In this document: positions 5,992 through 10,915 of the stretch, one piece after another
Layout of the letters: every line of letters begins with the position of its first letter
How positions within the stretch are numbered: the stretch's first letter is position 1
Origin: Chloroflexota bacterium
Lineage (GTDB): Bacteria > Chloroflexota > Dormibacteria > Aeolococcales > Aeolococcaceae
Direction: 5' to 3'
Assembly (NCBI GenBank): GCA_003491925.1
Contig: DNAU01000195.1
Coordinates: forward strand, 1 to 10,915
Length of the DNA stretch: 10,915 nt
Program-made: the position numbers and the translations under genes
The notes under the pieces: generated by a model
The model's input: only the letters and a program-made list of their open reading frames with translations
Databases searched by the model: none
Told to the model about the DNA's origin: nothing

Positions 5992-7439
5992 GCCCGGCCT
6001 CGCCGGTCGAGCGGTGCCAGGTCGATCTCCCGGTGGGCACCGCGTTCCGGCTCCGCCAGCTGCGGTGGGGACGGACGGCCACGACCCGGATCGAGCGTTT
6101 CGAGACCATCCACTGGGACACCTCCGACTTCCGGCTGGCGGCCTGGGATGCCGGGCTCCGGTATCGGCGCGGCCGGGGCTGGCGGGTGACCCTCGCCGGC
6201 TGGCCCGAGGCCGGCTGCTTCCGCAGCATCAGTGTCGACCTCGACGGAGGGCCGGCCGCTCCGCCCCGGGAGGCGCTCCGGCTGCTGAGCGGGTACCTCG
6301 GTGACGCCCGGCCGGAGCCGGCGGCCCGGCTCCGCCACCTGGAGAGCCGGCGCGCTGTCGAGGAGCTGGGCTGCGTGCACCAGGTGGTAAGCCTGCTGGT
6401 CGACCGCCGCGCCGTCGCCCACGCGCGCCGGGTCAGCCTGCGCGGCGGGGAGGAGCTGACCGGCACCCGGCGCGCGCTCGCCGCTCTGCGCCGGCTCGGA
6501 GTGGTCGAGACCACCACCCAGCCGCTGCTCACCGAGCTGGTCGGTCCGGCGGCGGCGCCGCAGTGGCGGGAGCTCCAGCTCGACCCCACCAGCACCGTCG
6601 CCGCCACGGTGACGGCGGCGCTGCGGGACTACTCCGCCCGGCTGGTCCGCAACCAGGCCCTGCTCCTGGAGGGCAGCGACCCGGAGGGGATCCACCAGGC
6701 CCGGGTGGCCTGCCGCCGGTTTCGCTCGGCCCTGCAGACCTTCGGGCCCGTCCTCGACCACGCCTGGGCGGAGGCGCTGCGCGCTGAGCTGGGCAGCCTC
6801 GCCGCCGACCTCGGCGCGGTCCGCGACGCCGAGGTCCTGCTGATGCGGCTGCGCGCGAGCGCGGCCGACCGGGGCCTGGAGCCCGAAGCGACCGAGCGGC
6901 TGCTGGGCCGCCTGGAGGAGGACCGGGCCCGGGCCCGGGAGGGGCTGCTGCGGCGGACCGGCACCCCGGAGCACCGCGAGCAATTGGAGCGCACCCTGGA
7001 GGCCGCCGCCCACCCGGGGCTGCTGCCGGAGGCGGCGGACCAGCCGGCCGTCGAGGTGCTGATGCCGCTGGTCGCGGGGAGCTGGCGCAAGCTGCGCCGC
7101 CGCGCCACCGGGCTCGGCGATCACCCCGCCGACGACGAGCTCCACCGGCTCCGCATCCTCACCAAGCGATGCCGCTATGCGGTGCTCGCCCTGGTCCCCG
7201 TGCTCGGCGAGGGCCCAGCCCGCACCGGGGCGCTGCTGGGCGCGCTCCAGGACGCCCTCGGCGACCAGCACGACGCGGTGGTGGCGGGCGACTGGCTGCG
7301 TCAGTTCGCCGCCGGGGAGACCGCCTTCGCGGCCGGCATCCTCTACGGCGTGGAGCGGGAGCGCGCCGAAGCCGGCAGGGAGGCGTGGCGCGTGCCCTGG
7401 GCCAAGCTCCGGCGCCGGAAGCAGTGGGGCTGGGCGTGA
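5988..7439 (+). CDS. Degenerate CYTH + CHAD domain protein, probable polyphosphate-binding
   Basis: About 483 residues in two parts. The N-terminal ~200 residues resemble a CYTH (triphosphate tunnel) domain: HWDTSDFRLAAWDAGLRYRR matches the family's YFDTxDxxL...GxxLRxRR stretch, followed by GWRVTL. The opening ExExK signature is reduced to VERCQVDL and later acidic tunnel residues appear to be lost, suggesting a non-catalytic form. From about 210 to 470 comes a CHAD domain: two basic helical repeats with conserved histidines in IHQARVACRRFR (H236) and LHRLRILTKRCRYAV (H386). CHAD domains are established polyphosphate-binding modules, which fits the ppk1 neighbour. The start is uncertain: the CYTH homology begins right after the ppk1 stop, and the best-placed codon is CTG at 5988, overlapping the TGA with GAGGGGAAGAG ahead. 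GTG at 5904 (inside ppk1) and GTG at 6033 (inside the domain) are alternatives. Confidence 0.88.
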   Translation: MSPASPVERCQVDLPVGTAFRLRQLRWGRTATTRIERFETIHWDTSDFRLAAWDAGLRYRRGRGWRVTLAGWPEAGCFRSISVDLDGGPAAPPREALRLLSGYLGDARPEPAARLRHLESRRAVEELGCVHQVVSLLVDRRAVAHARRVSLRGGEELTGTRRALAALRRLGVVETTTQPLLTELVGPAAAPQWRELQLDPTSTVAATVTAALRDYSARLVRNQALLLEGSDPEGIHQARVACRRFRSALQTFGPVLDHAWAEALRAELGSLAADLGAVRDAEVLLMRLRASAADRGLEPEATERLLGRLEEDRARAREGLLRRTGTPEHREQLERTLEAAAHPGLLPEAADQPAVEVLMPLVAGSWRKLRRRATGLGDHPADDELHRLRILTKRCRYAVLALVPVLGEGPARTGALLGALQDALGDQHDAVVAGDWLRQFAAGETAFAAGILYGVERERAEAGREAWRVPWAKLRRRKQWGWA

Positions 7440-7960
7440 CCGGGTCGGGTCAGGCACCCAGGGCCCCGGAGATCGCGCACCACCCCGAAAGCCGCACCCG
7501 CGTGGGACGCGTGCTGCTCATCCGCCATGGCGAGGCGGGCGAGCGGAAGCTCTGGACGGGCCCGGATCGCGAGCGCCCGCTCACCGAGCCCGGGCGCGCT
7601 CAGGCGGTGCAGCTCGCCGCCCTCCTCGACGGACACCCGATCGATCGCCTGCTCTCGAGCGGCTACGTGCGGTGCGTCGAGACGCTGGCGCCGCTGGCGG
7701 CCCGACGCGGGCTGGCGACCGAGACGGTGAGATGGCTCGAAGAGGGGGCAAACCCCGCCGAGGCGCTCGCCGCACTGCTCGCCGGAGGATCGGTGGTGGC
7801 GTGCAGCCACGGCGACGTGGTCAGCGGCGTCCTCTTCGAGCTGGCCGATCGCGGCGTCGCCATCGGCTCCACCCCGCGGATGCAGAAGGGCTCCACCTGG
7901 GTGCTCGAGGTCCGCGAGGGCCAGGTGGCATCGGCCCGGTACCTGCCCCCGCCCGCCTGA
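7436..7960 (+). CDS. sixA: SixA-type phosphohistidine phosphatase
   Basis: A 174-residue histidine phosphatase superfamily (phosphoglycerate-mutase fold) protein of the short SixA branch. The catalytic histidine lies in LLIRHGEAGER (H31). The second conserved histidine is in VVACSHGDVVSGVL (H125), and the substrate-side SSGYVRCVETLAPLA segment and LTEPGRAQA lie between them. SixA enzymes remove phosphate from phosphohistidine in signalling proteins; whether this one acts on PPK1's phosphohistidine or on polyphosphate-related substrates is not known. The GTG at 7436 overlaps the preceding TGA (GTGA), giving translational coupling. It adds about 20 unremarkable residues before the first strand; GTG at 7502 is an alternative start. 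It is the last gene of the ppk1-CHAD-sixA operon and meets a minus-strand gene 67 bp downstream. Confidence 0.88.
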   Translation: MTGSGQAPRAPEIAHHPESRTRVGRVLLIRHGEAGERKLWTGPDRERPLTEPGRAQAVQLAALLDGHPIDRLLSSGYVRCVETLAPLAARRGLATETVRWLEEGANPAEALAALLAGGSVVACSHGDVVSGVLFELADRGVAIGSTPRMQKGSTWVLEVREGQVASARYLPPPA

Positions 7961-7985
7961 CCTCAGCGGCGGGTGACGGCGGCGC

Positions 7986-8018
7986 GGGCGCGGAGCCCCA
8001 CCTGGTGGCGGAGCGCCC
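7986..8018. terminator. Possible bidirectional terminator between convergent genes
   Basis: GGGCGC (7986-7991) pairs with GCGCCC (8013-8018), enclosing an inner palindrome CCACCTGGTGG (7998-8008). It lies in the 67-bp gap where the polyphosphate operon and the propeller/sigma operon converge. The stem is interrupted and no T-run follows, so it may be structural rather than a classical terminator. Confidence 0.35.
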
Positions 8019-8027
8019 AGGCCAACC

Positions 8028-9347
8028 TCAGGGGAGTTGCACCTGGTACCACTGGGCCCCGGCGTCGACGGTGCGCCAGAGGCCGTTCGGCGTCCCCGAG
8101 TCGCTCGCGCCACTCGGATAGCTGAAGGTAAAACCGGCCTCCGAGGTGGTGAATCCCACGAGGCTCCAGCCGTCCCCATTGTCGAGCGCGACCTGGAAGG
8201 TCTGCCCTCCGTCGTCGCTGATCAGCAGCCGCGTCCCGGCGAGCGCCAGGTGGGTCGCGGAGGTGGCCGCGATGGTTCCCCAGTTCGGCTCCTGGTACGT
8301 GGTCCCCTGCTGAACGGGCGTGAACACCGCGCCCCCATTGTCAGAGCTCCAGACGCCCACGAGATTCCCCGTCGCGCACGTGGCGACCACGTCCTCCGAG
8401 CTCACCGCGTAGAGGCTGACGATGCCCTCGGTCTCCGGGCAGATCGAGGCCTCGCTGAACTGCTCCGCAGCGTCGCTGGAGATCAGCACCCGGCTCGGAT
8501 TCCCCGCCTCCGACGCCGCGCTCGCGCGGAAGGCCAGGGCGACGTAACCGCCATGGACGTTCAGGCTCTTGGGCACGTAGCGGGACGTCTCGACGTCACC
8601 CGGGAGGTGGATCGACTGCCAGCCGTCGCTCGCGATCGGGCTGCGCTCCAGCGAGCAGGCGGACTGCGCGGACCCCGAGGCGCAGACGACGGCGTAGACG
8701 TAGCTCCCGGAGGTCTCGAGATCCTCGATGGTCATGCCCTGGAAGGTCTGGGCGCTCCACTGCGCACCCCCGTCGTGGGTGGCCCACACCGTCCCTGAGC
8801 TGTAGGCCCAGCCGTCCTCGGGATCTCGGAAGCGCAGCCCGGTGACGGCGGCCGGCGGGATGGGGATGGAGACGAAGGTCTGGCCCCCGTCGGCGGTGGC
8901 CAGGATGCGGGTGCAGTTGGCACCCGTGCACCCCGCGCTGTCCTGGCCGAGCACCCACCACTGGCCCGCGCTCACCGCGGTGACGTCCTCGGGAAGGAAG
9001 CCGTCCGCCGCCGTGACCGGCGGGCCGGCCCCCAGGGTGGACGGCGCCGACGCCGTCGGATGGGTGGTGGGGCCGGCGGGGCCGCTGGGCGACCCCGCCG
9101 GTTTGGGGAGACTGCGGAGGTGGAGCACGGTGCCCACGGTCAGCGCGGAGGCGACCGCCACCACCACGGCCAGCAGCGCGCCGGCGCGCACCGGGGTGGG
9201 GGCGGTCCCCAGGCCGAGGTCGAGCCGCCGCCAGCGACGGCGGCGCGCCGGGGCCGCTCCGAGGTCGAATCCGCGCCCGCTGATCTCGGGCTCGCCGATG
9301 GCGGCGTGAATGCGGGCCCGGAGCGCGTCGGGAGTCAGCTTCTCCAT
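8028..9347 (-). CDS. Single-pass membrane protein with extracellular Asp-box beta-propeller (Ycf48/BNR-like)
   Basis: A 439-residue protein in three zones. Residues 1-53 are a cytoplasmic, Arg-rich segment. Residues about 54-77 form one membrane helix (AGALLAVVVAVASALTVGTVL). After a Pro/Ser/Thr-rich linker (80-118) comes an outside beta-propeller. At least five Asp-box-like repeats are visible: ATADGGQTF, ATHDGGAQW, SSDNGGAVF, ISDDGGQTF and TVDAGAQW, plus a weaker SSDAAEQF. This is the pattern of BNR/sialidase-type and Ycf48-like propellers; no sialidase catalytic residues are evident. Six cysteines lie in the outside part, including close pairs CTGANC and CASGSAQSAC, which could form disulfides. 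The ATG shares one base with the sigma-factor stop (TGATG), and GGAGG lies 10 bases before it. Position suggests a membrane partner or regulator of that sigma factor, although no zinc anti-sigma motif (HxxxCxxC) is present. Confidence 0.82.
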   Translation of the reverse strand: MEKLTPDALRARIHAAIGEPEISGRGFDLGAAPARRRRWRRLDLGLGTAPTPVRAGALLAVVVAVASALTVGTVLHLRSLPKPAGSPSGPAGPTTHPTASAPSTLGAGPPVTAADGFLPEDVTAVSAGQWWVLGQDSAGCTGANCTRILATADGGQTFVSIPIPPAAVTGLRFRDPEDGWAYSSGTVWATHDGGAQWSAQTFQGMTIEDLETSGSYVYAVVCASGSAQSACSLERSPIASDGWQSIHLPGDVETSRYVPKSLNVHGGYVALAFRASAASEAGNPSRVLISSDAAEQFSEASICPETEGIVSLYAVSSEDVVATCATGNLVGVWSSDNGGAVFTPVQQGTTYQEPNWGTIAATSATHLALAGTRLLISDDGGQTFQVALDNGDGWSLVGFTTSEAGFTFSYPSGASDSGTPNGLWRTVDAGAQWYQVQLP

Positions 9348-9877
9348 CAGGCGTCGTCCTCCGAGGCGAGATCGAGGCGGAGCCGGCGCAGCGCCCGCGA
9401 GGCCCTCGCCCGGACCGCGGTCTCGGTCTGACCGGTGACGGCGGCGACGTCCTCGTGAGAGAGGTCGAGGTAGTAGCGGAGCACGATCACCAGCCGGTCG
9501 CGGTGCCCCAGCCGGCGGAGAGCGTCGCGCAGGTCGTAGACGGCCTCGCGATTCTCGTTCCGGTCCGGAGACACCGGCTCGGTGAGCTCGACCGCCGCCT
9601 GCCCGCCGCCCAGCCGCCACCACGAGCTGCGCCGGACGTCCCGGCAGCAGTTGGCCACGATGGCGAGCAGCCAGGGCCGGAGGTCGGTGCCCTCGCGCAG
9701 GTTGCGCCGGCTCCGCCAGGCGCGGAGCGCCGCCTCCTGAGCCGCGTCCTCGGCCAGGGCGGAGTTGCGAAGCATCCCGAAAGCCAGGCGGATCGCCTCC
9801 GAATACACGGGTTGGAGCCGGGCCTCGAAGGCGGCGGCCTCGTCCTCGGCCCCGCTGAGCGCCGCTGCGAAGTCCAT
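9347..9877 (-). CDS. ECF-type RNA polymerase sigma factor
   Basis: A 176-residue sigma-70 family protein of ECF architecture. Region 2 (about residues 20-85) includes YSEAIRLAFGMLRN, LAEDAAQEAALRAWR and LRPWLLAIVANCCRDVRR. Region 4 (about 115-170) includes LRRLGHRDRLVIVLRYYLDLSHEDVAAVTGQ and the DNA-contacting helix TETAVRARASRALRRLR. Regions 1.1 and 3 are absent. ECF factors direct RNA polymerase to stress or envelope promoters and are usually held by an anti-sigma partner encoded next door, which here would be the overlapping membrane propeller protein. The ATG at 9877 starts just before region 2; a GTG at 9925 is in frame but would add a Pro/Arg-rich stretch unlike sigma factors. No clear ribosome site precedes the ATG, so a leaderless or weakly translated start is possible. 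Confidence 0.9.
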   Translation of the reverse strand: MDFAAALSGAEDEAAAFEARLQPVYSEAIRLAFGMLRNSALAEDAAQEAALRAWRSRRNLREGTDLRPWLLAIVANCCRDVRRSSWWRLGGGQAAVELTEPVSPDRNENREAVYDLRDALRRLGHRDRLVIVLRYYLDLSHEDVAAVTGQTETAVRARASRALRRLRLDLASEDDA

Positions 9878-10168
9878 TGGATGTGATACGGGCCCGGGGC
9901 GGGAAAGGTGACGGGGCCGGGGCACGGCGGCTTCCGGTCAGGGCCTCCGTGGGGTCAGGGTGCCCCGGGTGCCAGTACCGGGGGCAGTACGGCACGCCGG
10001 GGGAAGGACGAGGCGCCGGCGGCCAGACCCGTGCCTGCCTCCACTCCATCGAACGCATCGCTGAGCCACCCGCAACACTCCCGTAAGGGCCGAGAACGTC
10101 TCTCGCGTTGAAACGCCCATACACGGCGGCGGAGTCGTGACTCCTTTACCCCGCGGGTCCAAGGGCCC
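9878..10168. other. 291-bp intergenic region with short inverted repeats
   Basis: No gene is supported here. Inverted repeats seen are CGAGA-5-TCTCG (10091-10105) and GGAGTC-2-GACTCC (10131-10144). CAGTAC is repeated 12 bases apart (9973-9978 and 9985-9990). These could be regulator sites for the divergent sigma-factor gene or for the now-decayed sedolisin gene. No convincing -35/-10 pair was identified. Confidence 0.35.
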
Positions 10169-10737
10169 ATGATTGTGCGCAGAGAGCCCGACCCGTATGC
10201 GGTCCCGGCGTCGAGCCGGGTCAGCTTCGACCTCGTCCTCACCCTGCGCAACGCGGCGGGGGCGGAAGCACGTGACCAGGCGGTATCCAGCCCGGGATCC
10301 GCACAGTTCCACCAGTACCTGACCGACGCCCAGTGGGAGGCTCAGCACTCACCGAGCCAGTCCGACGTCGCAGCGGCCGAGTCCTGGCTCGCCAGCGAGG
10401 GCTTCAGCGTCGGCACCGTCCCGGCAGACGGTCTCTTCTCCCCGCTGAGGGCACCGACGTGCAGGTGCAGAGCGCTTTCTCGACCACCCTCGGCCACTAC
10501 GAGGTCAACGGGCAGGAGGTGCATCTCGCCAGCAGCTCGCTGTCCATCCCGTCGTCTCTCAGCGGCGTGGTGTCCGGCGTGGAAGGCGTACCGGGCGGCG
10601 CCTCGACCATCAGCCGGCGCCGGGCCCCGACCCGCGTGCTGCCGCTGCAACGGGGTGCGGATGCCATAGGGCTGAACGCCAGCGAGCGATGGGACCTTCG
10701 GCCCTGGGCGTTGACCCGTGTAGATTCATTCCGCTAA
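10169..10737 (+). pseudogene. Frameshifted sedolisin (S53) propeptide relic lacking the protease domain
   Basis: Two overlapping frames together read as a pro-kumamolisin activation domain, the N-terminal propeptide of secreted sedolisin serine-carboxyl proteases. Frame one gives SFDLVLTLRNAAGAE, SPGSAQFHQYLTDAQWEAQH, then SDVAAAESWLASEGFSVGTV, matching the family's FxxxLxxR, SP.S..YHxxLTxxQ, and .DVAAVxxWLxxxGF pattern. Homology then continues in another frame with EGTDVQVQSAFSTTLGHYEV, a LASSSLSIPSSLSGVVSGVEGV stretch, then unrelated residues to the TAA at 10735. The switch falls at about 10430-10450 and fits a net loss of one base. There is no signal peptide, because an in-frame TGA lies at 10109. 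The protease domain with its Ser/Glu/Asp triad and SGTSxSxP motif is missing. The gene is therefore dead in several ways, and the ATG at 10169 is only the first in frame. A sequencing error could explain the frameshift, but not the missing domain. Confidence 0.7.
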
Positions 10738-10744
10738 GGTGATC
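10735..10744 (+). promoter_or_regulatory. Ribosome binding site of the HdrB-like gene
   Basis: TAAGGTGATC matches parts of the extended anti-16S sequence (TAAGGAGGTGATCC). It lies 5 bases before the GTG at 10750, which fixes that start. It overlaps the stop of the sedolisin relic. TTGACC (10711-10716) and TAGATT (10721-10726) lie just upstream as possible promoter elements, but they are not correctly spaced with each other. Confidence 0.5.
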
Positions 10745-10749
10745 GGATC

Positions 10750-10915
10750 GTGCCGACCACCACACCTGACATTGCGCCAATCACGGGCGGCGTGGAGCTC
10801 TTCCGGAGCTGCCTGGTCTCAACTCAGTACCCGGGTGTGGAGGCGGCCACCACGTGGCTGTTCGAGCAGCTCGGGGTCGAGTACGTCGTCAACCCCGACC
10901 AGACCTGCTGCACCG
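10750..10915 (+). CDS. hdrB: HdrB-like CCG-domain protein, N-terminal part (runs off window)
   Basis: The first 55 codons of a protein resembling subunit B of heterodisulfide reductase. After a short polar lead (GTG start), the sequence VELFRSCLVSTQYPGVEAAT continues through WLFEQLGVEYVVNPDQTCC. The spacing Cys-X31-Cys-Cys fits the first half of the CCG domain (CX31-39CCX35-36CXXC), and the codon after TCCT begins with G. In HdrB-type proteins this cysteine-rich domain binds an unusual [4Fe-4S] cluster and carries out disulfide or other thiol redox chemistry in a complex with HdrC and HdrA. In non-methanogens such proteins serve other electron-transfer complexes. The second CCG motif and any partner genes lie beyond the window. 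LutA/GlpC-type CCG proteins are alternatives, but the LFRSCL..QYPG opening is typical of HdrB. Confidence 0.8.
   Translation, partial: MPTTTPDIAPITGGVELFRSCLVSTQYPGVEAATTWLFEQLGVEYVVNPDQTCCT

Noticed and set aside
5928..7457. 509-codon minus-strand frame antisense to the CHAD gene
   Set aside because: Same shadow effect. The plus strand has CYTH-like and CHAD motifs in order, while the antisense product has none.
9348..10124. Extension of the propeller protein through the sigma gene to a 698-codon start
   Set aside because: The extension is Arg/Pro-rich shadow of the sigma factor gene. The ATG at 9347 overlaps the sigma stop, has GGAGG upstream, and begins a plausible cytoplasmic segment.
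10711..10740. TTGACC with TAAGGT (18-bp spacer) as the hdrB promoter
   Set aside because: The proposed -10 coincides with the likely ribosome site and the match is weak. TAGATT is a better -10 but lacks a spaced -35, so no promoter was annotated.
1..10915. tRNA, rRNA, riboswitch, insertion sequence or phage features
   Set aside because: I read the intergenic stretches and saw no cloverleaf, conserved RNA core, transposase or integrase motif. A covariance-model scan would be needed to exclude weak RNA elements.

Overview
The window is very GC-rich (roughly 70% by eye) bacterial chromosomal DNA with strong third-position G/C codon bias. It shows Shine-Dalgarno starts beside apparently leaderless ones, and many GTG starts. 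The gene content points to a high-GC soil-type bacterium in or near Actinomycetota, Chloroflexota or Candidatus Dormibacterota: a PPK1/CHAD/SixA operon, DUF4383 and YtxH-like proteins, an ECF sigma factor with a membrane beta-propeller partner, sedolisin remains and an HdrB-like protein. That placement is inference. No rRNA, tRNA, CRISPR array, insertion sequence or phage gene was recognised.

Layout. At 100-1030 (minus) an ArsR-family repressor and an SRPBCC/AHSA1-like protein form a two-gene operon. Its promoter has a 12-bp perfect palindrome between the -35 and -10 boxes and looks leaderless. At 1051-1212 (minus) there is a short relic resembling the last helix of an MFS transporter. A DUF6941-like protein (1206-1634, minus) and a small YtxH-like protein (1830-2105, plus) diverge from a spacer carrying a two-copy 49-bp-period repeat. 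A DUF4383-like membrane protein (2142-2582) and a PP2C phosphatase (2672-3436) follow on the minus strand.

The core of the window is a tightly coupled plus-strand operon at 3529-7960: polyphosphate kinase 1 with a long low-complexity N-terminal extension, a degenerate-CYTH/CHAD protein, and a SixA-type histidine phosphatase. The joints overlap at stop codons (CTGA and GTGA). The likely common theme is inorganic polyphosphate: synthesis, binding, and a phosphohistidine phosphatase of unknown target.

Convergent to this operon, at 8028-9877 (minus), an ECF sigma factor is joined by a TGATG overlap to a single-pass membrane protein with an outside Asp-box beta-propeller. This may be a sigma/sensor pair without a recognisable anti-sigma domain. 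The right end holds a frameshifted, catalytic-domain-less sedolisin propeptide relic (about 10169-10737) and the first 55 codons of an HdrB-type CCG-domain protein that runs off the window.
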